From contig NZ_JBBBNV010000032.1 in NCBI RefSeq assembly GCF_037137075.1, positions 1-44,751 of the forward strand: DNA of 44,751 nt, written 5' to 3'. The notes beneath the pieces were generated by a model. That model saw only the letters and a list, made by a program, of their open reading frames with translations. It had not been told where the DNA came from and made no database searches. The stretch comes from JBBBNV01 sp037137075. Its GTDB lineage: Bacteria; Bacillota; Bacilli; Paenibacillales; NBRC-103111. Below, piece by piece: positions 15,709 to 23,666 of this stretch; positions within the stretch are counted from its first letter, which is position 1; every line of letters begins with the position of its first letter. The translations under genes were made by a program, and so were the position numbers.

Positions 15709-16099
15709 CGGTGTAGTTGCGGCCCTTGCGGCAGCATACCCGGAAGCCCGCATCTATGCAGCTCCCGCTGATGTGCTGGTTGCCCCTTACTACTTGGTAG
15801 GCATTCTCGAATGCGGTCAAACCCGGGAGACGGGACGGCGCTATTTGCGCACGCACAAGCTGGATGTCCAGGTGACGGCGGGAACCGCATCCGAGCTGCT
15901 TGCAGCGGCGGAAGGACTGTACACGGTGCTAAGCTATGTCACCATCGGCGGCTTGCCCTGCCGGGGGAAGGGGATGAAGCATCAAGTGACAGAGGGTGTG
16001 CTTCATTTTACCGTCGAGTTTGATTTTCACGTGCTTCAGGCAGCGGAAGCGCTGCCCAAAATGCAGGAATATACCCATAAAGGAGCGATTAAGCAATGA
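15680..16099 (+). CDS. Phage tail terminator/completion protein
   Basis: Small protein (139 aa) at the position of the tail terminator, which caps the end of the tail tube and sheath. The N-terminal VTVQDVIDGVVAALAAAYPEARIYA, then LVAPYYLVGILECGQTRETGRRYLRTHKLDVQV and a C-terminal TEGVLHFTVEFDFHV, read as the alpha/beta fold of the Bacillus and Clostridium tail terminator family (formerly a DUF beside XkdK). In a particle without head it would seal the free end. ATG 15680 has AGAAGGAG upstream; the stop overlaps the next start. First firm gene of the tail operon. Confidence 0.65.
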   Translation: MSVTVQDVIDGVVAALAAAYPEARIYAAPADVLVAPYYLVGILECGQTRETGRRYLRTHKLDVQVTAGTASELLAAAEGLYTVLSYVTIGGLPCRGKGMKHQVTEGVLHFTVEFDFHVLQAAEALPKMQEYTHKGAIKQ

Positions 16100-16320
16100 A
16101 ACGCAAAGTTGAAACGGCTGCCGCTGCGGTGAACACATCCGGCGCCGGAAATCCGGCTGGTTCCGAGGCGGCTTACAGTAAGCAGCAGCTGCTGCAGTCC
16201 AAGCTGTTCCCGCAAGGCCACAAGGATGTTATGAACGCGCTGCTGGCGGACGAACAGGCTTATACCATTAATGAAGTAAAATCCTCAATCGAACAATTTC
16301 TGAAAAAGGCGGTGCTGTAG
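16096..16320 (+). CDS. Small conserved-position tail protein (74 aa)
   Basis: A 74-residue protein of unknown function between the terminator and sheath genes, translationally coupled to both sides (4-nt overlap before, one base after). It has an Ala/Gly-rich N-terminus and a helical C-terminal part (HKDVMNALLADEQAYTINEVKSSIEQFLKKAVL) that begins like a chaperone or a sheath-associated helix. PBSX also has a small gene just before its sheath gene; whether the two are related cannot be judged. Confidence 0.7.
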   Translation: MKRKVETAAAAVNTSGAGNPAGSEAAYSKQQLLQSKLFPQGHKDVMNALLADEQAYTINEVKSSIEQFLKKAVL

Positions 16321-16321
16321 T

Positions 16322-17638
16322 ATGGCGGGTGGAACATGGAATACAACGAACAAGGTGCGTCCGGGTGTTTATATTAATTTTGTCAGTGAGGCGAAGGCGG
16401 TTGGCTCGGTGAGCGACCGGGGTATTGTGTCGCTTGCGCTTCCGCTCAGCTGGGGTCCTGCGAAGCAGGTCATTACCGCGGAGGCGGGCGCAGATACCAC
16501 AAGCCTGCTCGGCTACAGCGTGACCGATGCCAGGCTGCTGCTTGTCCGTGAAGCGCTGAAACGCGCTAAAACGCTGCTGCTGTACCGGCTCAACAGCGGG
16601 GTCAAGGCTGCTGCCACAATGGGCGACCTGACGGTAACGGCAAAGCACGGCGGCGTGCGCGGGAACGATATTACGCTGGTGGTGCAGGTAAATGTGGATG
16701 ATGCAGATTTGTTCGATGTCAAAACATTCGTCTCCGGCGAAGAGAAGGATGCGCAGACTGTAGCGGGGATCGCCGATCTGCAGGCGAACGACTGGGTCGT
16801 CTTCGGCGGGACAGGGGACTTGTCGGCATCGGCGGGTACTCCGCTCACCGGCGGCGCGGACGGCACGGTATCCAACCAGGATTATGTCGATTATTTGGCT
16901 GCGGTGGAGCTGCATGATTTCCAAACCGTGGCGCTTCCTTCGACAGACAGCTCGCTTAAGGCGCTGTACGCTTCGTTTGTCCGCCGTCTGCGTGAGGAGG
17001 AAGGCAAGAAGGTGCAGGCAGTGCTGGAAAATTACCCGTTGGCGGACTATGAGGGCATTATTAGCGTGAAGAACGGCGTTGTGCTGAATGACGGCACGGT
17101 CCTGAGCGCAGCGCAAGCCACCGCATGGGTAGCCGGTGCTACTGCGGGCGCAGGCCTCAATGAATCGCTCACCTACCAGGTATATGACGATGCTTCCGAT
17201 GTAGGAACACGTTATACCAACAGCCAAATCGAGGCGGCGCTGCGCGGCGGGGAATTCGTATTCACTCCGGGCAAGGACGGTCCGGTGGTAGAGCAGGACA
17301 TCAACACCTTGACCAGCATCAGCCCGAATAAGAACAAAGCGTTCTCCAAAAACCGCGTCATCCGCGTGCTGGACGGTCTGGCGGCTGATTTCAAACGGAT
17401 CTTCGAATCGTACTATATCGGACAGGTGGATAACAACGCGGACGGCCGCAACCTGTTCCGCAACGAGTGCATCTCGTATTTGACCACGCTGCAAAACATG
17501 AATGCCATTCAAGCCTTCAACGCGCAAACCGATGTCATCGTCTCCGAGGGCGGCGATACGGACAGCATTATTATTGAAACGGCAGTACAGCCGGTAGATT
17601 CCGTTGAAAAAATTTATACGAAAGTGACGGTGAAGTAA
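16322..17638 (+). CDS. xkdK: Contractile tail sheath protein
   Basis: Forms the outer sheath that contracts to drive the tube through the target envelope. The 438-residue protein has the PBSX XkdK layout: N-terminal TTNKVRPGVYINFVSEAK, RGIVSLALPLSWGPAKQV near residue 35, a variable protruding domain (about 90-260), and a conserved C-terminal domain with NTLTSISPNKNKAFSKNRVIRVLDGLAADFKRIFESYYIGQVDNNADGRNLFRNECISYLTTLQ, ending in VDSVEKIYTKVTVK. Full length with intact N- and C-terminal arms, so a functional sheath is expected. GC is high here compared with the tape measure gene. Confidence 0.95.
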   Translation: MAGGTWNTTNKVRPGVYINFVSEAKAVGSVSDRGIVSLALPLSWGPAKQVITAEAGADTTSLLGYSVTDARLLLVREALKRAKTLLLYRLNSGVKAAATMGDLTVTAKHGGVRGNDITLVVQVNVDDADLFDVKTFVSGEEKDAQTVAGIADLQANDWVVFGGTGDLSASAGTPLTGGADGTVSNQDYVDYLAAVELHDFQTVALPSTDSSLKALYASFVRRLREEEGKKVQAVLENYPLADYEGIISVKNGVVLNDGTVLSAAQATAWVAGATAGAGLNESLTYQVYDDASDVGTRYTNSQIEAALRGGEFVFTPGKDGPVVEQDINTLTSISPNKNKAFSKNRVIRVLDGLAADFKRIFESYYIGQVDNNADGRNLFRNECISYLTTLQNMNAIQAFNAQTDVIVSEGGDTDSIIIETAVQPVDSVEKIYTKVTVK

Positions 17639-17639
17639 G

Positions 17640-18107
17640 ATGTCATACTTACGCGCAGGAGATACCATTTCTGGACAAGAGGGCCGGGCATTCGCCACCA
17701 TTAACGGCAAAGTGGAGGATATGTTCTATATCAAGAAGCTGGAGGCCAAGGTCGAGAAGAAAAAAGCCGAGGTCAAAACGCTGGGTCACCGCGGTACGCA
17801 GCACAAGGCTGCGGGCTGGAGCGGAACCGGCAGCATGTCCATCTACTACGTCACCTCGCTGTTCCGCCAAATGATGCTCAAATACATTGAGGAAGGCAAA
17901 GATACGTACTTCGATGTATTCATCGTCAATGAGGACCCGCAAAGCACCGTCGGCCGCCAAACCGTCGTTATCGGTGGCGTCAACCTCAACAGCATCATTA
18001 TGTCCACGCTTGACAGCGAGAGCGACACGCTGGCTGAGGATATCGAATTTACGTTCGAATCCGTGCGTATTCTGGAGAGCTTCAAGAGCCCTTCGCTCGC
18101 GGAATAG
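17640..18107 (+). CDS. xkdM: Tail tube protein
   Basis: Builds the inner tube. The 155-residue XkdM-type protein shows AGDTISGQEGRAFATINGKVEDMFYIKKLEAKVEKKKAEVKTLGHRGTQHKAAGW followed by beta-hairpins typical of Hcp-like tube folds (GTGSMSIYYVTSLFRQMMLKYIEEGKDTYFDVFIVNEDPQSTVGRQTVVIGGVNLNSIIMSTLD). It starts 1 nt after the sheath stop. Sheath and tube together make the contractile tail certain. A 430-nt non-coding stretch follows before the chaperone gene. Confidence 0.95.
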   Translation: MSYLRAGDTISGQEGRAFATINGKVEDMFYIKKLEAKVEKKKAEVKTLGHRGTQHKAAGWSGTGSMSIYYVTSLFRQMMLKYIEEGKDTYFDVFIVNEDPQSTVGRQTVVIGGVNLNSIIMSTLDSESDTLAEDIEFTFESVRILESFKSPSLAE

Positions 18108-18453
18108 CCTTGCATGTCATTCCTGCTTGGTTCAGGCCGCTTCGGCAGCCGGTCCGCGTGGTCCGGCAAGACATGGGGCGGGGCAGTGCGCACCGGGGTG
18201 GGCGCGTGCTGTCCGGTATGCGGGCGGCCCCAGCCGTAATCGGCGGGGCCTGTCCCTCCGGCCGGGAAGCGCAGTGCACGGGGAGCGTCCGGTCGCCCTG
18301 AGGCTCTGCAACACGCGCGGGGACTCGCGCGCACCGGGACTGCCAATCCGCGGCCTCATCCCGCAGGAACGTTGTGAGCACGGCTGTAGCCGAGCATTCA
18401 TCATCCTGAATCATTCATGTCAGCAGGCATTCATGTCACCAAGCATTCATGTA
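18108..18453. other. GC-rich non-coding stretch inside the tail operon
   Basis: About 340 nt with no supported gene, very GC-rich to about 18360 and then containing three GCATTCATGT-like motifs before the tandem repeat. Neighbouring tail genes otherwise overlap or nearly touch, so this is an insertion, a decayed gene or a structured RNA. The short frames here have no family likeness. Confidence 0.5.
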
Positions 18454-18510
18454 ATGAAGCATTAAGGAAATGAAGCATTAAGGAAATGAAGCATTAAGGA
18501 AATGAAGCAT
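18454..18510. repeat. 16-bp tandem repeat with repeated mini-ORFs
   Basis: ATGAAGCATTAAGGAA occurs three times head to tail (18454, 18470, 18486), then ATGAAGCAT (18502-18510). Each unit reads ATG AAG CAT TAA, and the AAGGAA of one unit lies directly before the ATG of the next. The array ends 28 nt before the chaperone start. Confidence 0.9.
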
Positions 18511-18538
18511 ATCCATTATCCATGAGGGGGAACTCAGA

Positions 18539-18961
18539 GTGAGTGATTTAAGCGTATTTTTTGCCCAAAATGCTGCATCGGAAGTTATCGAGGAATTTGC
18601 CGTGTCCGATCGGTTTAAAAACAAAAACGGTGAGCCGGTGCTGTGGCAGGTGCGCAGCATGACCGAGGGCGAGAACGAGGAGTGCCGGAAATCGGCAACC
18701 AAACGAATCAAAGGGAAGAATGGCTCCTACACGACGGAGACCAATCCGGATGAATATTTGGCCAAGCTGGTCGTCTCCTCCGTTGTATTCCCGAACCTGA
18801 AGGACGCCGAGCTTCAGAAATCGTACGGCATTATGGGCGCCGAAGCGCTGCTGCGCAAAATGCTCCGGCCTGGCGAATATGCGGCGCTGGTACAAAAGGT
18901 CCAAGCCCTGAACGGCTTCGACCGGAATATGGACGAGCTGGTGGAAGAGGTAAAAAACTAA
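18539..18961 (+). CDS. xkdN: Tail assembly chaperone, XkdN type (short frame product)
   Basis: Assembly factor that binds tape measure and tube subunits during tail building; functional counterpart of lambda gpG. The 140-residue protein contains VLWQVRSMTEGENEECRKSATKR, TNPDEYLAKLVVSSVVFPNLKDAELQKSYGIMGAEALLRKMLRPGEYAALVQKVQALNGF, as in the XkdN family. GTG 18539 follows GAGGGGG at about 9 nt. The gene ends with GTA AAA AAC TAA, where A AAA AAC is a -1 slippery heptamer directly before the stop, so a fraction of ribosomes should make a 198-residue fusion. The upstream tandem mini-ORF repeat may influence initiation. Confidence 0.92.
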   Translation: MSDLSVFFAQNAASEVIEEFAVSDRFKNKNGEPVLWQVRSMTEGENEECRKSATKRIKGKNGSYTTETNPDEYLAKLVVSSVVFPNLKDAELQKSYGIMGAEALLRKMLRPGEYAALVQKVQALNGFDRNMDELVEEVKN

Positions 18962-19005
18962 TCCACGAGGGCGATGGGGAGGCTAACTACGCCTACTACG
19001 CCCTC
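18952..19005 (+). promoter_or_regulatory. Programmed -1 ribosomal frameshift signal
   Basis: Slippery heptamer A AAA AAC (18952-18958) is in the zero frame of the chaperone gene, one base before its stop. After an 8-nt spacer, GAGGGCG (18967-18973) pairs perfectly with CGCCCTC (18999-19005), with an inner AGGC/GCCT stem in the loop. Slippery site, spacing and stem together match known -1 frameshift signals. Confidence 0.88.
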
Positions 19006-19134
19006 CACGAGCTCCGCATTTTACCGCACGATCTGGTGAAGATGTCCCGCTGGGAGAAGGCGGCCATCTTCGCGATGATCGACGTCCGCATCGAGACCGA
19101 GAAGAAGGAGCGGGCGAAATCGAAAAAGAGATAG
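18958..19134 (+). CDS. Minus-one-frame extension of the tail assembly chaperone (T-like domain)
   Basis: A 58-codon frame entered only by -1 frameshifting, reading LIHEGDGEANYAYYALHELRIL, then PHDLVKMSRWEKAAIFAMID and a basic tail ending KSKKR. It has no plausible start codon or binding site near its beginning. The fusion would be 198 residues (140 + 58), comparable to lambda gpGT, whose T part recruits the tape measure. The motif ALHELRILPHDLVKMSRWEKAAIFA is like the short ORFs that follow chaperone genes in Gram-positive phages. The tape measure gene begins 12 nt after its stop. Confidence 0.88.
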   Translation, partial: LIHEGDGEANYAYYALHELRILPHDLVKMSRWEKAAIFAMIDVRIETEKKERAKSKKR

Positions 19135-19146
19135 GGGGTGAGGGGA

Positions 19147-21627
19147 ATGGATGCGACCTTGATTCGTTCCGTATCGAATAGCTTTTCATCCGCTTCGTTT
19201 AGCGTACAAAGACTGCTTGTTTCTTGCACCAGCATGGTGAATGTGGGAGTTTTTGTATCCGTGGTTCAACAGGCGATTGGAGCTGTTCCCCAGTTGCAAA
19301 CCCAGACGCAATCAGAAGCGCCTGATGCAGCTGAAGCTAATGTTTCAGGCTACAAACTGGCGTTTGAACAATTGGCGGCAATGAAGGATCAGCTTATGGG
19401 GCAAGTAAAGGAAGCCTATGACTACTATGCAGTCGGAATAAAAATGACGCTGAACCAGATGAGGGATCTGGCTGTCAGGACTGGAGACGTGTTAAAGGGA
19501 GTCGCAGTTAAAGCGGGAACCGAGATTGGCGAAGCGTATAGCAAAATGAGGGACAAAGCAATTGAGATGGCGCCTCAGGTTGTTAAGGCTTATCAGTATC
19601 TGAATACCAAATCGCAGGAAATTTTAGGGAGATTAGGGGACAGGATAACCAAGGTTGGTTCCAGAATAGGCGCAATCTACGACTCTTTTGCAAATGCTAC
19701 AAGCAGGACTTTGAACAACCTAATGGTTCGGGTAGACAAGGTGAAGTCCGTCTTTAGTCCGTTTGTACTGATTATTCAGGAGTTTACCAATTCAATGAAG
19801 GGTGCTTTCAAAAGGGTTGCATCAGGGATTGCCGCATGGTCCTCCAATAATAGTCTTCTTCCGGGTAAAGAAGCGCTTTCGCGTGCATGGGAATTTGGAA
19901 AAAAAACAATCGAGTCTGCAGGACAGCAAGAATTGGTGAAGGATAGACTGATTGCCCGTACCGGAAGTGAGGAAACGGGAACGGCTATTTTTGACAAGTT
20001 TAAAAATCAAGCGATGACAGAAGGAAAAGATGTCACTGAAACATTGTCCGGTGTTGAAACCTTCCTTCCCATGACCTCCAGCACAGACCAAATTTCAAAG
20101 CTGCTCAAAATTTCGGATCAGCTTGCAGTATTTGATTCATCAGGGAAAGGAACCAAGGGAGCCTACGATGCTGTGAAGGCTGCTTTAAGCGGGGACGTGG
20201 GGGCTTTAACAAGCAAGTTCAATATTAAAAATCCGGCAGAAACCGCCAAAATTCAATCTGCAGCCAAATCAGGGGATACAGATGCAGTTATAAGCGCCAT
20301 GTCACAGTTATTGGAACGACAAAATATGGGCGAAGCGGCTGTAAAGCAGGTTGATGAGAGCCCTCTAAAAAAATTAGAAACGCTGCAAACCAATTTTACA
20401 AACGCGATGAACAATGTTGGGATAGGAGCTTTGGAAGCACTGGTTCCGGTTATGGACAAAATGAATGAGGCTTTTCAAAGCGGGAAGCTTCAACCGTTCT
20501 TCGATTTAATCCGGAATGGCTTCACGGTAGGTGCGCAAGCAATGGGCGTGCTGGTTAACACGGCATTGTGGCTATTCAATGTGATTCAAAGCAACTGGCC
20601 TATGGTTCAAGCTATTTTCCTGGCACTTGCAGCAGTGTTTATTCCAATTCTAATTTCTCAGGTTTATTCATTGGCAGCAGCTTGGTTAGTAGGTATTGCT
20701 CCGATTTTGCTCGTTGTCGCTGTGATTGCTTTGCTTATTTATATTTTAATGCAATGTGGAGTGACAGCAGAGCAGATTGTGGGAACCATCATCGGTATTT
20801 TTTATATGTTGTATGCCCAAATCTATAACCAGATTGCGCTCATTTGGAACATTTTTGCCAGCCTTGCCGAATTCCTAATTAATCTTTTCAATGATCCTGT
20901 CTATGCCGTTCAGAAGCTCTTCTATGATTTGGCGATGATATTCATGACTAATATGTACAACATGATGCGCAGCGCAGAGGAGTTTGCAGGAGGGTTTATG
21001 AAGACCGTCAATGCGGGAATCAACGGTGTCATTAAAGGTATTAACTGGTTGACTAAAGCGATGAACCAGATTCTTGGCACCAACATGAAGGAATTCTCCT
21101 TATTAGATGAACAAAATATACATGCTGTAAGCGACGGAATTAAGGGGATCATGGACCGTATGACCGAGCCTGTCAGCACGGAAAATGTGGTTAAAGTTGA
21201 TCGGCTGGATCCGATGAATCCAAAAGCCGCTTTTGATTCCGGATATAGTGTCGGGGCCGGGATTATGAATAGTTTATCCGGTATGTCCAATATGCTGACC
21301 CCGGATACAGGCAATATTCAATTTAACAAGCTGAACAACAATCAGGCCGGTGCTGCAGCAGCCGGCAGTACGCAGGCGCCCAACATAAACCATGTGAACA
21401 CCGTCGGAAGCATTGATGACAAGGTTAACGTGGATAGTGAGGATATCAAAATTATGCGCGATTTGGCGGAAGAGAAAAACATTCAAAATTTCGTCGCTCT
21501 GACGCCAACCGTCCAGGTAACTACCGGTGATATTCGCAGCGGTGAAGATGTAGATACGATTATCAGACGTATTGAGATGCATCTGGAGCAGCAGTTTGTT
21601 GCAACAGCGGAGGGGGTATATGCCTAA
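19147..21627 (+). CDS. xkdO: Tail tape measure protein
   Basis: Sets tail length and fills the tube. In this 826-residue protein, the N-terminal two thirds are mostly helical (YKLAFEQLAAMKDQLMGQVKEAYDYYAVG, SKMRDKAIEMAPQVVKAYQYLNTK). Several hydrophobic segments lie between about 465 and 582 (IFLALAAVFIPILISQVYSLAAAW, APILLVVAVIALLIYIL, IVGTIIGIFYMLYAQI), as usual for tape measures. ATG 19147 is preceded by AGGGGGTGA at 7 nt. It is clearly shorter than PBSX XkdO (about 1300 residues), suggesting a short tail. Base composition is visibly more A/T-rich than the sheath or methyl-carrying neighbours, hinting at exchange as a module. Confidence 0.9.
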   Translation: MDATLIRSVSNSFSSASFSVQRLLVSCTSMVNVGVFVSVVQQAIGAVPQLQTQTQSEAPDAAEANVSGYKLAFEQLAAMKDQLMGQVKEAYDYYAVGIKMTLNQMRDLAVRTGDVLKGVAVKAGTEIGEAYSKMRDKAIEMAPQVVKAYQYLNTKSQEILGRLGDRITKVGSRIGAIYDSFANATSRTLNNLMVRVDKVKSVFSPFVLIIQEFTNSMKGAFKRVASGIAAWSSNNSLLPGKEALSRAWEFGKKTIESAGQQELVKDRLIARTGSEETGTAIFDKFKNQAMTEGKDVTETLSGVETFLPMTSSTDQISKLLKISDQLAVFDSSGKGTKGAYDAVKAALSGDVGALTSKFNIKNPAETAKIQSAAKSGDTDAVISAMSQLLERQNMGEAAVKQVDESPLKKLETLQTNFTNAMNNVGIGALEALVPVMDKMNEAFQSGKLQPFFDLIRNGFTVGAQAMGVLVNTALWLFNVIQSNWPMVQAIFLALAAVFIPILISQVYSLAAAWLVGIAPILLVVAVIALLIYILMQCGVTAEQIVGTIIGIFYMLYAQIYNQIALIWNIFASLAEFLINLFNDPVYAVQKLFYDLAMIFMTNMYNMMRSAEEFAGGFMKTVNAGINGVIKGINWLTKAMNQILGTNMKEFSLLDEQNIHAVSDGIKGIMDRMTEPVSTENVVKVDRLDPMNPKAAFDSGYSVGAGIMNSLSGMSNMLTPDTGNIQFNKLNNNQAGAAAAGSTQAPNINHVNTVGSIDDKVNVDSEDIKIMRDLAEEKNIQNFVALTPTVQVTTGDIRSGEDVDTIIRRIEMHLEQQFVATAEGVYA

Positions 21628-22349
21628 TGGATCTGCCGAATGAATATGGGATCTGGCTGAGCTTTAACAATCAGGAGAACGGCTTTCGGCTGCCGGTGAA
21701 TCCCGAATCCATTGAGGTTCAACGCAGCGGGGATGCCAAATCATATCAAGTTCAGGGCTTGGGCGAAATTAACGTCATTAAAGATCCGAAGCTGACACAG
21801 TATAACTTTTCCGGCATTTTCCCCGCTCAGTATTATCCGTTTGTCCTTGTGGATAAGCTTGCGGCTCCTCCTCAATATGTTCGAATGATTGAACAGTGGA
21901 TGGAGACCAACCGTCCGATCCGATTTGTGTTTACAAGTAAGGATTTCGACATCAATACTCCGGCCAGTATCGAGAAATTTGACTGGAAAGAGACGGCCGG
22001 AGGCTCGGGAGACATTGAATACCAGCTTACCTTGAAGCGGTATGTTTTTTATTCCGCCAAAAAAGCAAGGAAGCTGGATGCAAGTGAAGTCCAGCAAGCC
22101 AAGGAGAATGGGCTGCTTCAGTCCGGGGAGGGGATGCGCCCCGATACCCGTGTCATCCCATGGACTCTGGATGTGCGCAATGATGATAATGTATGGCTCA
22201 TCGCCAAAAAAATTTATGGAGATGGCTCCCGTTATCAGGAATTGCAGTCTCTGAACGGCCTTAGCGATGCGGAGGCCAAGAAGCTGCCTGCGGGCTTTAC
22301 CTTGAAGCTGCCGGAGGTGGGAAGCGTTGCTGGAAATTCTTTCTGGTAA
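21627..22349 (+). CDS. xkdP: LysM-domain tail/baseplate protein
   Basis: XkdP-like 240-residue protein. It links tape measure, tube and baseplate hub in related contractile tails. N-terminal region: YGIWLSFNNQENGFRLPVNPESIEV and a domain with FSGIFPAQYYPFV. The C-terminal part, about 185-232, is a LysM domain (DDNVWLIAKKIYGDGSRYQELQSLNGL...LPAGFTLKLP) that could bind peptidoglycan. ATG 21627 overlaps the tape measure stop; the next gene starts inside this one. Confidence 0.9.
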   Translation: MDLPNEYGIWLSFNNQENGFRLPVNPESIEVQRSGDAKSYQVQGLGEINVIKDPKLTQYNFSGIFPAQYYPFVLVDKLAAPPQYVRMIEQWMETNRPIRFVFTSKDFDINTPASIEKFDWKETAGGSGDIEYQLTLKRYVFYSAKKARKLDASEVQQAKENGLLQSGEGMRPDTRVIPWTLDVRNDDNVWLIAKKIYGDGSRYQELQSLNGLSDAEAKKLPAGFTLKLPEVGSVAGNSFW

Positions 22350-23301
22350 TCATTCCGGTGATCTATGGGATATCTCCGAAATCGTAGCAGAGATTAGCTG
22401 GAAAACGGGCCGCATCGGCAAAGCCTCCAGTGTGGAGTTTACTTTTATCAAGGGTGCTTTATATCAGGACAAGGATTTTGCCATTGAGCCAGGTGACATC
22501 ATCCGAATGACTAAGGATGGGAAGGGCCTGTTTTACGGGTATGTATTCAGCATTGACAGCGGCCGAGAGGAGAATGTCCGGGTTACTGCATATGACCAGG
22601 TCCGGTACTTGATGTCCAATGACTTCGTGCAGCTTAAAAATGTGACAGCAACAGAGGTCATCCGGCATATTGCGGGTGCATTTAATCTCCAGACGGGTGA
22701 GCTGGCAGACACGGAGCATAAAATTCCGACGATACTTGAGGATGGCAAGAAGCTGCTGGACATCATTTGCAAAGCCCTGGACTTGACCCTTATCTCCACC
22801 GGCAAAATGTATGTATTTTATGATGATTTCGGCGAACTGACCTTACGGGATATGGACACTATGGCTGTGTACGATATCTCGCTTGGTGAAGGCAGCTTGT
22901 TGTTCGATTACAGCTCCAAGCGTTCCATTGACAGCGAAACCTACAACTACATCAAGCTGATGAAGGACGATAAAGAGGCCGGGGGAAGAGTGTTCCACAT
23001 TCTGAAGAATAGTGAAACCATAGCGAGATGGGGGATTCTCCAGAAGTATGAGAAGGTCGATGAAAAGCTGAATACGGAGCAGATTAATGCCCGGTTGGAG
23101 CAGCTCATGTCCTGGCATAACCGGGAGCAAAGGTCCATGAGTCTTCAAGCTATTGGAGATCCCCGGGTCAGGGCTGGCTGTTATGTCCCTGTCTTTATTC
23201 GTGAGCTTGGTATTGAGCAAATGTATCTGGTTGAGGAATGCACTCATAAATTTGAAGGGGCGGATCACACCATGCAACTGGAATTGAAGGTGATTTCATG
23301 A
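22327..23301 (+). CDS. xkdQ: Baseplate hub protein XkdQ (gpD-like)
   Basis: Hub component at the centre of the baseplate, of the XkdQ/late control protein D group. The 324 residues contain WDISEIVAEISWKTGRIGKASSVEFTFIKG, IEPGDIIRMTKDGKGLFYGYVFSIDSGREENVRVTAYDQVRYLMSNDFVQLKNVTATEVIRHI, and a C-terminal LGIEQMYLVEECTHKFEGADHTMQLELKV. It starts with TTG 22327 inside the LysM gene; GGAGGTGGG directly upstream supports this rare start. Its end overlaps the next gene by 4 nt, so translation is coupled. Confidence 0.9.
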   Translation: MLEILSGNHSGDLWDISEIVAEISWKTGRIGKASSVEFTFIKGALYQDKDFAIEPGDIIRMTKDGKGLFYGYVFSIDSGREENVRVTAYDQVRYLMSNDFVQLKNVTATEVIRHIAGAFNLQTGELADTEHKIPTILEDGKKLLDIICKALDLTLISTGKMYVFYDDFGELTLRDMDTMAVYDISLGEGSLLFDYSSKRSIDSETYNYIKLMKDDKEAGGRVFHILKNSETIARWGILQKYEKVDEKLNTEQINARLEQLMSWHNREQRSMSLQAIGDPRVRAGCYVPVFIRELGIEQMYLVEECTHKFEGADHTMQLELKVIS

Positions 23302-23666
23302 GTCGGATGCTGGAAATTATTAAAAAAGCCGGTGTTGGCGCCGTCGAGGCCGGCAGCCCGGTAGCCGTTATGTTGGGGACGGTAGTTTCAGGCGAGCCGC
23401 TGGAAATTCAAGTCGATCAGCGCTTTGTGCTCACCTCGGAATTTCTGATGCTGCCGGAATCTCTAACTCCGTATGAGGTTCAGCTTCATCATCATCACGT
23501 GTATACGGATCAAACGACGGGTGGTACAGCCACCCGGATAACCGAAGAAGCTATGCCGGACCCTATTGTCATCCGCAAAAAGCTGGAGCCTGGAGATAAG
23601 GTGCTGCTGCTGCGAATGCAGGGCGGACAACAGTTTGTCGTGCTGGATAGGCTGGTGAGCCCATGA
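23298..23666 (+). CDS. xkdR: DUF2577-family baseplate protein XkdR
   Basis: 122-residue protein of the DUF2577 (XkdR) family, expected in the hub or spike of the baseplate. It has an OB-like beta-rich sequence (SPVAVMLGTVVSGEPLEIQVDQRFVLTSEFLMLPE, LEPGDKVLLLRMQGGQQFVVLDRL). Four consecutive histidines at 64-67 (LHHHHVYTD) could bind a metal ion as HxH motifs do in spike tips; that is inference. Coupled to both neighbours by 4-nt overlaps. Confidence 0.88.
   Translation: MSRMLEIIKKAGVGAVEAGSPVAVMLGTVVSGEPLEIQVDQRFVLTSEFLMLPESLTPYEVQLHHHHVYTDQTTGGTATRITEEAMPDPIVIRKKLEPGDKVLLLRMQGGQQFVVLDRLVSP

Noticed and set aside
16268..17710. 480-codon open frame antisense to the sheath gene
   Set aside because: It mirrors the codon pattern of the certain sheath gene, has no ribosome binding site and resembles no family.
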